A DNA stretch of 32,721 nucleotides from Alphaproteobacteria bacterium. Its GTDB lineage: Bacteria > Pseudomonadota > Alphaproteobacteria > Paracaedibacterales > VGCI01. The number at the start of each line of letters is the position of its first letter. Positions within the stretch are counted from its first letter, which is position 1. Both the position numbers and the translations under genes were made by a program. Location: positions 1 to 32,721 of the forward strand of contig JAJONN010000006.1 in the NCBI GenBank assembly GCA_021323455.1, given 5' to 3'. The notes beneath the pieces were generated by a model that saw nothing but the letters and a program-made list of their open reading frames with translations, was not told where the DNA came from and searched no databases. Of this stretch, positions 24,465-32,137 are shown piece by piece.

Positions 24465-25118
24465 ATGTTCCCATATATGGATGGAGCCTATCAGATGACA
24501 TTACCGATTCCCTCTGACTTGCACCCTTCACATCGTGCTCAAAAACTGGTGTTTTTGAAAGCCTTGGTGCAAAGCCCCAATATTATTGTTGGAGATTACA
24601 CTTATTATTTTGATCCCGAAGATCCCTTAAGTTTTGAGACACAGAACGTCCTCTATCATCATCCAATTATGGAAGATTGGCTTATTATCGGGAAGTTTTG
24701 CCAGATAGGCCCCAAAACTCAATTCCTTATGAATGCGGGTAACCACCGAATGGATGGGTTTAGCAGCTATCCCTTTCATGCCTTTCCGAGTCCTTGGGAG
24801 GAAATGCCCTCCATGGGCAAATCCCGCGGAGATACAGTCATTGGTAATGATGTTTGGTTTGGTTATGGAGCATTCATTCTACCCGGCATAAAAATCGGTG
24901 ATGGCGCCATCATAGCAGCCAAAGCTGTAGTGACCAAAGATGTCCCGCCTTATACCATTGTGGGCGGTAACCCTGCACGGGTTATTCGTCAACGATTTGA
25001 CGATAATACGATTGCGTTTTTACAAAATCTCAGTTGGTGGGATTGGCCTCTAGATAAGATCACGAAATACGCTGTGGCAATTATAGAGGGAGACCGAGAG
25101 ACACTAGCATTAGCTTAG
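24465..25118 (+). CDS. CatB/Vat-type xenobiotic O-acetyltransferase (left-handed beta-helix)
   Basis: A 217-residue trimeric acyltransferase of the hexapeptide-repeat XAT class. It transfers acetyl from acetyl-CoA to hydroxyls of chloramphenicol, streptogramins or similar molecules. Seen are the family N-terminal block NIIVGDYTYYFDPEDP, the catalytic His in NAGNHRMDGFSSYPF (H94), and the beta-helix repeats IGNDVWFGYGAFILPGIKIG and GAIIAAKAVVTKDVPPYTIV. The C-terminal WWDWPLDKI is also typical. The presence of H94 and all repeats suggests activity. The natural substrate could be an environmental drug or a cell-envelope sugar. The start may be 24465 or 24495 (GGAG upstream). A MITE-like element begins inside its stop codon. 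Confidence 0.85.
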   Translation: MFPYMDGAYQMTLPIPSDLHPSHRAQKLVFLKALVQSPNIIVGDYTYYFDPEDPLSFETQNVLYHHPIMEDWLIIGKFCQIGPKTQFLMNAGNHRMDGFSSYPFHAFPSPWEEMPSMGKSRGDTVIGNDVWFGYGAFILPGIKIGDGAIIAAKAVVTKDVPPYTIVGGNPARVIRQRFDDNTIAFLQNLSWWDWPLDKITKYAVAIIEGDRETLALA

Positions 25119-25282
25119 GGCGCGTGATCAATTGAAAAATTTTGCGGCGAACCGAAGGTCAGCGAAGCTAAAATGATGAGTTTCGAGAACCGTATCGCAG
25201 AATATATCAGAGAGTATTTGAGGAACGGAAGCCCAGAAAACCGCCATTTGCAGCCCAAAAGACGATCATTGATGGCACGTCC
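25118..25282. repeat. MITE-like element, copy 2
   Basis: A 165-bp copy of the element at 16913-17075, in the same orientation, with long identical blocks such as GGCGAACCGAAGGTCAGCGA and TTTGCAGCCCAAAAGACGAT. It is flanked by TA on both sides (TTA before, TAG after), compatible with a TA target duplication as in Tc1/IS630-type elements. Again the first G completes the TAG stop of the upstream gene. The remaining 120 bases to the next gene are AT-rich with a repeated CCTAACTAT. Confidence 0.8.
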
Positions 25283-25403
25283 TAGCCAATTTTGATGAAA
25301 ATAACGTTGGGTAGAAAGAAACCTAACTATCTAAATTAAGTTAAAAAAACCTAACTATATTTAAAGGATTACCTGTTTTTCCTATGAAATTCAAGGGGAT
25401 GTG

Positions 25404-27956
25404 ATGACAAACCAAGAAATGAATTTTCCTTCCCATGGTGCGGATGAGCTATTAACTACCCTCAATGCCATAAAATTTACCAGTCGGGAAATAGATATTA
25501 TTACATTAATTTTTCACACCCGGGGGTCAAGTAAAATAGCTGGCTTCTTATCTATATCCACGCGAACTGTTGAAACCCACACGGCGAATATCATGCGCAA
25601 AATGGATGCGAATTCACGGGAAGGCATTATCGATTTTGTCGAAAAATCCGGACAGGTTCCTTGGATTCAAAAACACTACCAGAATCTATTGGAGCAAATT
25701 GATTTCAAAAAACAGTTGCGGGAAATATTCAGGCTGATACAGGGCCGTACTTTTTGTTGTTCCCTGATTATTGGGAGCGAACAAGATGAGGCTGCGCATC
25801 TTGCTTCTACCCTTAAAGAGCATCTGACTCTAGCAGGGATTAAAGCGGTTCTCAAAAAAAATACTGACGAAGAAACTCAGCTTGGGGTGCCTGAAAATCT
25901 TTCTTCTGAACACCATATTTTCTATATTCTTCCCAAAATATTAGTTGATAAGTTTCAGATAGATAAGGAGGGATTCTCCGTAGATATTTCTAACTTAGTT
26001 GAGAAAAACGCCCCTACGCCGGTGACCTTCATTTTATTGTGCGGGGATAATAGCAATATTCCCCAAGAGGTTTCAGGCCAAGAGTGCTGCATTTTTTTTG
26101 GGAATCAAAACCAAGGATATTACCCTTCGTTCTTTAGCGTCTTAAAAAGGATATTGCCAGAGCTTAATCTTGATGAGGTTATCTCAAGCTTTAAAGGTAA
26201 GCATGAGCATAATACTTGCCAAACAACCTCTGCCACAGTTCCTTTTGGTTTATGGGGTAGCCTAAAAAAAGGTATCATTTTAAAAAATAAAGCACAGCTT
26301 TTTGTCTTTGCATCCATTTTTCTATTAACTTCTTCCCTGTTGGGGGCATTTATAATCCAGTATTGCGGTGATTGTGGTGAAAAAAAATTAATGCCTCCTA
26401 TCCGGTCGGATTTAGTTGTCCCAACAGACCATACTTCTCTAGGCCGTTCCTATGTCATCAGCAAAATAGAAGAAAGTTTAAAAGGCAATAGAAGGATTCA
26501 AACTATTGCGCTTGTCGGTATTGGGGGCGCTGGTAAAACAACCATAGCCCGGAAGTACGCTCGTCAGCAAAATGCCAATATTATCTGGGAAATTAACGCC
26601 GCAACACGGGAGGGGTTGAGAAATTCATTTGAGCGCCTGGCGGATGCTTTATGTCAATCTGAAGAAGAAAAGACAGTCCTGGCAGGGTTGCAAAATATAA
26701 AGAATAACCTGGAGCAAGACCATAAAATACTTCTCTTCGTAAAAGAAAGAATGAAAAAAATTTCTAACTGGTTCTTAATTTATGATAATGTCGAAAAATT
26801 TTCAGATATCCATAAACATTTTCCTTATGATTCAAAAGGTTGGGGAAATGGGAAAGTTATTATTACAACCAGCAACGGTAATACCAAGAACAATAACTTT
26901 ATTAACAAATTTATTCAAATAGGGGAATTGTCCCCCCAAGAAAAATTAGATCTTTTTGAAAGCATTATGAATCACGAAGGGGCTGAAAGGTTTACCTTAG
27001 AGCAAAAAGAGAAGGCCGGCTCTTTTCTGGATGAGTTGCCACCCTATCCTTTAGACATTTCTATTGCTGCTTATTATTTACAATCCACCAACACGCCCTA
27101 TAAGGAATATCTGGACCGACTCAAAGAAAATAGCAAAGATTTTGACACCATCCAGGCCGATGTTGTGAAAGAGGCCAGTGGTTATACCAAAACACGTTAC
27201 GGGATCGTCACCTTATCTGTAAAAGAATTGATCACAATACACAAAGACTTTCAGGACCTTCTCTTACTGGTGAGTTCCATAGGTTACCAAAACATCCCAA
27301 AATGTTTGCTCGCTCACTATAAAGGGGACGCGGTTGCCGACAATTTTATTTATCACTTGAAAAAATACTCCCTTGTCACCAATGAATCTTTTTCGAGTTC
27401 TACCCCCACGATTTCTATTCACAAAAAAACCCAAGAAATAATTTTACCATATTTAATCAATCTGTTGAAAACGACAGATAGGAAGCCATTATTACAGGTA
27501 ATGGCAATGAGGATCGAGGAATATGTCCTAGACGCGGTTGATAAGGAAGATTTCTCAAGGATGAAGCTTTTAGCGCCCCACGTCGAAATCCTTTTGAACC
27601 GGGATGATTTATTAAGTGAAGCAATGAGGGCTTCTCTGAAGGGGGCATTAGGGTGCATTTATTACTACCTGAAACACTATCCTAAAATAAAGCAATTCTT
27701 GGAAGAAAACCTTGTAGATTTGAAGCATCATTATGGGGAGAAGAATAGTAAAATTGCCCGCATATTAGTCTATTTAGGGAATTTTTATCGGTCAATGGGG
27801 GATTATGACAGGGCAAAAACGTTACTTGAACAAAGCTTGGATATTTGTAAAGAAAGCCCAGATGATCTGAGACGTGCAAAAGCCTTTGGGTATTTAGGGG
27901 CCGTTTATCGGGATTTAGGGGAATATAAAAAGGCCAAACCCATTCAGGAAATATAA
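25404..27956 (+). CDS. Membrane-anchored LuxR-HTH / NB-ARC ATPase / TPR regulator (C-terminus cut by frameshift)
   Basis: An 850-residue multidomain protein. In order: a LuxR/GerE-type DNA-binding HTH (about 23-80; TSREIDIITLIF, then ISTRTVETHTANIMRKM); a region of unknown fold (100-260); and a single hydrophobic segment (298-320, QLFVFASIFLLTSSLLGAFI), presumably a membrane anchor. Then comes an NB-ARC/STAND ATPase with P-loop LVGIGGAGKTT (370-380), Walker B NWFLIYDNV (D461), the GKVIITTSN sensor strand, and a GLPLAL-like PPYPLDI. Last are helical repeats ending in TPRs (from about 720; YLGNFYRSMGDYDRAKTLLE). STAND proteins are ligand-triggered switches. The start is the ATG at 25404 with AAGGGG; a GTG precedes it. 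The frame ends mid-TPR, and the remaining repeats lie in another frame downstream. Confidence 0.82.
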   Translation: MTNQEMNFPSHGADELLTTLNAIKFTSREIDIITLIFHTRGSSKIAGFLSISTRTVETHTANIMRKMDANSREGIIDFVEKSGQVPWIQKHYQNLLEQIDFKKQLREIFRLIQGRTFCCSLIIGSEQDEAAHLASTLKEHLTLAGIKAVLKKNTDEETQLGVPENLSSEHHIFYILPKILVDKFQIDKEGFSVDISNLVEKNAPTPVTFILLCGDNSNIPQEVSGQECCIFFGNQNQGYYPSFFSVLKRILPELNLDEVISSFKGKHEHNTCQTTSATVPFGLWGSLKKGIILKNKAQLFVFASIFLLTSSLLGAFIIQYCGDCGEKKLMPPIRSDLVVPTDHTSLGRSYVISKIEESLKGNRRIQTIALVGIGGAGKTTIARKYARQQNANIIWEINAATREGLRNSFERLADALCQSEEEKTVLAGLQNIKNNLEQDHKILLFVKERMKKISNWFLIYDNVEKFSDIHKHFPYDSKGWGNGKVIITTSNGNTKNNNFINKFIQIGELSPQEKLDLFESIMNHEGAERFTLEQKEKAGSFLDELPPYPLDISIAAYYLQSTNTPYKEYLDRLKENSKDFDTIQADVVKEASGYTKTRYGIVTLSVKELITIHKDFQDLLLLVSSIGYQNIPKCLLAHYKGDAVADNFIYHLKKYSLVTNESFSSSTPTISIHKKTQEIILPYLINLLKTTDRKPLLQVMAMRIEEYVLDAVDKEDFSRMKLLAPHVEILLNRDDLLSEAMRASLKGALGCIYYYLKHYPKIKQFLEENLVDLKHHYGEKNSKIARILVYLGNFYRSMGDYDRAKTLLEQSLDICKESPDDLRRAKAFGYLGAVYRDLGEYKKAKPIQEI

Positions 27957-28636
27957 GCAGGATTTTAGGAGATTATGAAAAAGCCAAGGAATTACTGGAA
28001 CAGAGCTTTAGCATTTACAAAAAACAATCCGAGGATTATGTGGGAGCTGGGTGGGCCCTTGGTTATTTAGGGTCAGTCCATAGGCTACTAGGGAACTACA
28101 AGACAGCAGAAGATTTTATTGAAAAGGCGCTTTCCATCACAAAAAAATATTTTCATGAAGACCATATTTATGTTGCTTCTCAATTATCTTTTTTAGCAAG
28201 TGTTTATATCGAAATCGGCGATTATCAAAAATCTAAAAATCTTCTCAAAGGCAGTTTAAAAATTTATCTGGAAAATTATGGGGAGAATCATATTAAGACT
28301 GCCAATATCTTTAGAATTTTAGGGGAAGCCTATTGTTTGGAAGGGAACTTGGAAGCGTCTGAAGAATTCATTAATAAGTCTTTATTGATCTACCAACAGA
28401 AGAATAGTCCGGCAAGCTTTAAATCCCTTGAAAGTTTGGCAAGGTTATACTTAAAAAAGGCGACCCAGGCAATCAATGAAGGAGATGCCAAGCAAGCGCA
28501 AAATTTTCAGAACCGGGCCATACATTATTTAAAGCAATCATTACAAATGATCAAAGATTGCTTTTCCGAAGATTCCCCCCACGCGACAAGAATCCAGTTA
28601 AAGCTGGACGGCTTGAGCAAACAAGCAAAAGCGTAA
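27957..28636 (+). pseudogene. Detached TPR C-terminus of the NB-ARC regulator
   Basis: Continuing from 27968 in the third frame, GDYEKAKELLEQSFSIYKKQ resumes the TPR array. It runs through YLGSVHRLLGNYKTAEDF, ASVYIEIGDYQKSKNLLKG and later units to a Lys-rich end at 28636. The spacing from GEYKKAK (27918) to GDYEKAK (27968) is 50 bases, whereas neighbouring repeats are 40-41 residues (120-123 bases) apart. A single deletion of about 70 bp therefore explains both the short unit and the frame change. An internal ATG at 28040 exists without a clear ribosome-binding site. Confidence 0.75.
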
Positions 28637-28727
28637 GTGAAAATTGGCTCTTAGCAACGTATACTTAGGTACTTACTTACGTTTGTTCTCCTGATAAACC
28701 ATCCAAAAATTTTTTCATAAGGTTGCG

Positions 28728-28754
28728 TCATGACAGTCATGGTGACAGTCATGA
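28728..28754. promoter_or_regulatory. Double palindrome upstream of the nuclease gene, candidate operator
   Basis: CATGACAGTCATG (28729-28741) is a palindrome with 6-base arms. It is followed at once by a second, nearly identical unit, GTGACAGTCATG (28742-28753). The block lies about 30 bases before the nuclease start. Its symmetry suits a dimeric regulator, possibly the HTH protein encoded upstream, but that is inference. Confidence 0.45.
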
Positions 28755-28782
28755 ATCAACAAATAAACGAATGGAGATAATG

Positions 28783-30684
28783 ATGGTTTGTCAAGACAAA
28801 AAGATTCTTCACTTAAATTTTAGAAAAAGCTGTTTAGTAGGCTTTCCTGCCTTATTGTTAAGCATTTTTCCTACTTTTGCTGCAGACGGTGGATACGAAA
28901 GCGAAGAAGGAAGAAAGTTTAGAGTATGGCAACAAAGATATACTCGTCTTGCCAAGTTAACCCCTGATGTTGGTGCTGTGTCTAATCATGAGTGTGAACG
29001 AGCATTAAGAACATTAAGCTCGAATGAAAAACCTTTAGCTTACCGGGGAGAAGTTTATTTTGGTAATTCTCCCTTTAGACAAGCTGCCATTCCTCAAAAC
29101 GGTAACAATACAGCCTATGTAGGACAACACCATGCGAATTACGTCCAAAGAGATGAGGACATACTTCCTCACTATGAAGCTTTTGCAGTTCCCCAATCTA
29201 AAGATGCTAAGGTAGGGGAAGGGGCATATGCTAGAGATGAACCGACGTTTATCGAATTATATTCTTTAAGCTCTGGGAAAATGGTGGTTGAAAAGAAAGA
29301 TCGCCGTAAGCTTAGAGCCGATGACACTGTCATTGTGTTTGACCCAGGTCATGGCGTGGATCATGCTCATACTCTAACCTATAAAGGCTCTAATTCTACG
29401 CGTGATGTAAATAATTTTACCCCTCAAAATGCATACTACAATCGCTTTGTCCGCATGCCTCTCGTAAAAGAAGCCCATACAAAGGGTTTTTCATTTAAAG
29501 AGATCGCTATTTATGGCGAGACACCCCTATTTATTACCCGACAAAGTGGCAGCAAGAAGGTGAAGCAACCTATACCAGAAGGTTTTGTATTTTTCTTATT
29601 AAATAGGGCAACAGGTTTAATAGAAAATTCATATTACTTCCCAAATTTTCATCATTACAAACAGGAAGCGGAAGCCAATTCAAATACCAAAGGAGTGTTG
29701 TGGAGATACTTTGCAAAAAAATATGAAATCTCCAAAATTTTAGCTCATAGCATTTGGGGGTATGATGAGATCCCTGGCGAAGCAGCGCGCCGTCAAGCGC
29801 AACAGAAATCCGAGCATGTGGGATATCGTGCTTTAAGTGGCAGGTTTGAAACTTTGGCGAAGGGCGTATGGTCTGAATCAGCGCGGAATGCTTTCGTCCG
29901 GACATCTGCAATCTATAGAATAGAAAGAGCTGCTGAGTTTGATAAGAGCGTTGAGAATATGCTCCAAATTGCCCAAATATTAGATAGTAAATTTAAATAT
30001 TTAGAATTTAAAGGAACTCTTTATGCACCTGAATTAGCCAAAATATGGTTAGACCGTGCTTATGCTGAAGTGAAAAGAAAAGGCTACCCCGCCGAAGATA
30101 TTTTCCATTTTATTAATTTTGAATCCCGGCTTCCTTTGCGGGAAAATATGATGCCGCATCTTATTGCAGCTCTTGAAAGTAATCTAAAGGCGGCTCCGAA
30201 TGACGAACATATCGTCAGGCTTTTAGAGTACTTCGATGAAAAAAAAGATGAAGATAAATACGTAAGATGGAGCCAACGGTTAAGCCGCTTAGTCCGTGCT
30301 TCTTTGGTGCCTGGCTCTATTGTTATAAATAGTATGCGTAAAATACGAGAGAACATAGCAAATACCAACTTGGTTAACATTGTTTTTGATCAGGCAATAA
30401 CAGAGAAAAATATAGAAGAAATCATCATTGGTTTTAAATTGAGAGCAATACAAGAGCAGTCTCCCTATGAGAGAAGCTTAAATTTCCTTGAGTTTACGAC
30501 CATATCTACAGCAGCGCTCGAGAAACTTTTCCAATTTTTTGAAAATGGTTTCACTTACGAAGGAATAGAGTTGTGCGTCGATGTCTGCGAAACAGCTATT
30601 AAATTATCGGGTTTTAAGAAGGAGGTCATAGAGAGCTACTTGAAGGTGCAATGCCCTGCAACACGAGTTACAATTTTAACATAG
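28783..30684 (+). CDS. Secreted DNA/RNA non-specific endonuclease-like protein with large C-terminal extension
   Basis: A 633-residue protein from the ATG at 28783 (GGAG six bases upstream; an adjacent ATG at 28780 and a longer frame to 28723 exist). It has a signal peptide (FPALLLSIFPTFAADGG, cleavage near AA). Residues 180-300 fit the NUC/Serratia-nuclease betabeta-alpha-metal fold. FDPGHG (H190) stands for the DRGH motif, and VNNFTPQNAYYN contains the PQ-x4-N block with the Mg-binding Asn N220. E230 follows. The 30-residue gap from His to Asn equals that in Serratia nuclease. DPGH in place of DRGH loses the usual Arg, so activity needs testing. The last 330 residues are helical and unrecognised. 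A terminator follows. Confidence 0.7.
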   Translation: MVCQDKKILHLNFRKSCLVGFPALLLSIFPTFAADGGYESEEGRKFRVWQQRYTRLAKLTPDVGAVSNHECERALRTLSSNEKPLAYRGEVYFGNSPFRQAAIPQNGNNTAYVGQHHANYVQRDEDILPHYEAFAVPQSKDAKVGEGAYARDEPTFIELYSLSSGKMVVEKKDRRKLRADDTVIVFDPGHGVDHAHTLTYKGSNSTRDVNNFTPQNAYYNRFVRMPLVKEAHTKGFSFKEIAIYGETPLFITRQSGSKKVKQPIPEGFVFFLLNRATGLIENSYYFPNFHHYKQEAEANSNTKGVLWRYFAKKYEISKILAHSIWGYDEIPGEAARRQAQQKSEHVGYRALSGRFETLAKGVWSESARNAFVRTSAIYRIERAAEFDKSVENMLQIAQILDSKFKYLEFKGTLYAPELAKIWLDRAYAEVKRKGYPAEDIFHFINFESRLPLRENMMPHLIAALESNLKAAPNDEHIVRLLEYFDEKKDEDKYVRWSQRLSRLVRASLVPGSIVINSMRKIRENIANTNLVNIVFDQAITEKNIEEIIIGFKLRAIQEQSPYERSLNFLEFTTISTAALEKLFQFFENGFTYEGIELCVDVCETAIKLSGFKKEVIESYLKVQCPATRVTILT

Positions 30685-30703
30685 ATAAGACAGTATAAAG
30701 GAA

Positions 30704-30748
30704 GAAAAGAGGGTTACATCCATCTGATGTTTCCCCTCCTCTTTTTTT
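30704..30748 (+). terminator. Rho-independent terminator after the nuclease gene
   Basis: AAAAGAGGG and ACATC on the left pair with GATGT and CCTCCTCTTTT on the right with a small bulge, followed by a run of seven T (30742-30748). Confidence 0.7.
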
Positions 30749-30919
30749 AGATTAAGAATCCTTTACAATTATTTTTTCAGAGGTTGAACTTATGGGACGG
30801 AATTTTGAATTTTAGGCAAGTCCTTTCTGACAGGGGAAGTAAGATGGGCAATTAAAAAATTTGACTTCTATGAATAATTTTTATAAGAATATAACCCTTC
30901 ATGACCGTAAAAGGGTATG

Positions 30920-30952
30920 AAAAAAACCAGTTTTATACGTCACTGACGTATA
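30920..30952 (-). terminator. Terminator-like palindrome, distal copy
   Basis: TATACGTCACTGACGTATA (30934-30952) is a perfect 9-bp stem with a one-base centre. On the minus strand it is followed, after AAACTGG, by TTTTTTT. The very small loop would need the inner pairs to open. It is a second stop for the minus-strand operon or a protein-binding site. Confidence 0.5.
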
Positions 30953-31051
30953 GAGAAACTTCGGTAGGAAGAAGGCAAAAACGGAAGGCGGCTAATTTCT
31001 TCCCTTTTGGGAAATTTCCTATGAGTGCAGCGTGGCGATTGAGGGGGTGTG

Positions 31052-31084
31052 AAAAAAACTAGTTTTATACGCCAGTGACGTATA
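31052..31084 (-). terminator. Terminator-like palindrome, proximal copy
   Basis: TATACGCCAGTGACGTATA (31066-31084) pairs with one G-T mismatch and is followed on the minus strand, after AAACTAG, by TTTTTTT. It lies 58 bases beyond the stop of the PAAR-like gene and is the likely main terminator of the spike operon. Confidence 0.55.
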
Positions 31085-31142
31085 GAGAACCTTCGGTAGG
31101 AAGCAAGAACAAGGACGGTTCATTCCTCTTCTGGAAGAGACC

Positions 31143-32111
31143 TCACGCAACAGCGGCTTTATCTTGTCCTGCTTCTTCGACGTGAATGATGCCGGCATAA
31201 GCACAGATCAATTTCGAGGCATCTGTCAGGGCAGGACTATTCTGCAACAGGGCCGCATGGGAACCGGATACCCAGGGGGCACCCGTTTTGGGGGTGCAAG
31301 GCTGGGGCTGTAAAACGCCATTGGCTTTTTTTGTTGCTGCCGCAACAGCAGGATTTGCCAGGCTTGTACATAAACAAAAAGGGAATATATTCTGATAAGG
31401 CACATGGTCCATAATGGTGGCTATGGTTCGGCCATCGACAGCCGCCCAACCGTCTATTGTCAGATCTAGATAGAGGTTCATATCCAGATCTGGAACATAG
31501 GTTTGAAGGGCGCTCTTTAGGGTAGATTCCAGGCGGCCTTTTAGTGCCAGGGCTGCATCCATCCTTGCCTGGAGAGCGCCTCTGGCCTCTAGGAAGCCTT
31601 TTACAAAGCGTTCTTTTTTCAGGATAGCGCCTGTATAAGCATCAAACACAATGCGCAACCCGTCTTCCAGGTCATTCAGAAAGTTTGTTTGCAATACTAA
31701 TTTACCCTGTAAGTTATAGAATTTGCTTGCCCCGTGCATGAGGCCGTCTCTAAAGGAGATAGCGGCCGTCAGCACACCATTTGCGTACGTTGAAAGCATC
31801 CCATGGAGTTTTCCGCCAACAAACATCAGTTTTTGAATCACTTGCCCAGCCGTATTATAAAACAAGCTTTCTCCTTCCAGGACACCATTCACATAAAAGG
31901 ACTGGTTCATTAAATTTCCCAGGGCGTCATATACTTTAACAAGCCCGTCCGGCACAGAAAGGCTGGCTGATAGCGTAACATCAGGAACGCTGGGATCAAA
32001 AAACATCTGGAAGTATCCAGACGGCAAGCTAAAGGGGGAGACCTTGAGCTTGGACGAACAGGTTCCATAAGAACAGGAAAGGCTAACGTCATTAACAACG
32101 AGAAAAGGCAT
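31143..32111 (-). CDS. PAAR-like (DUF4280-type) spike-tip protein with inserted MORN repeats
   Basis: A 322-residue protein. Residues 1-26 (PFLVVNDVSLSCSYGTCSSKL) match the start of DUF4280/PAAR-like tip domains. Residues 226-316 match the rest: DHVPYQNI, PFCLCTSLANPAV, PCTPKTGAPW and LICAYAGIIHVEEAGQ. Between them lie about four MORN_2-type repeats (57-172; for example YVNGVLEGESLFYN and FRDGLMHGASKFYN) and a helical segment (173-215). PAAR-like proteins cap the VgrG spike of type VI or related contractile injection systems and carry effectors. Here the cargo seems inserted into the tip domain itself. The gene directly follows a vgrG C-terminus (26 bases). It is intact. Confidence 0.7.
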   Translation of the reverse strand: MPFLVVNDVSLSCSYGTCSSKLKVSPFSLPSGYFQMFFDPSVPDVTLSASLSVPDGLVKVYDALGNLMNQSFYVNGVLEGESLFYNTAGQVIQKLMFVGGKLHGMLSTYANGVLTAAISFRDGLMHGASKFYNLQGKLVLQTNFLNDLEDGLRIVFDAYTGAILKKERFVKGFLEARGALQARMDAALALKGRLESTLKSALQTYVPDLDMNLYLDLTIDGWAAVDGRTIATIMDHVPYQNIFPFCLCTSLANPAVAAATKKANGVLQPQPCTPKTGAPWVSGSHAALLQNSPALTDASKLICAYAGIIHVEEAGQDKAAVA

Positions 32112-32137
32112 ATCAAGTTCCTCTCAAGGTTCAAAAC

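Larger units (their letters stand above)
30913..31142. repeat. Two direct repeats of about 100 bp, each carrying a palindrome
   Basis: Unit 1 (30913-31020) and unit 2 (31045-31142) share GAAAAAAACYAGTTTTATAC, GACGTATAGAGAA and CTTCGGTAGGAAG, 132 bases apart. Each then diverges into a different small hairpin (TTCCC/GGGAA in unit 1, CTCTTC/GAAGAG in unit 2). The duplication lies just 3' of the minus-strand PAAR-like gene. No gene lies between 30749 and 31142. Confidence 0.75.
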
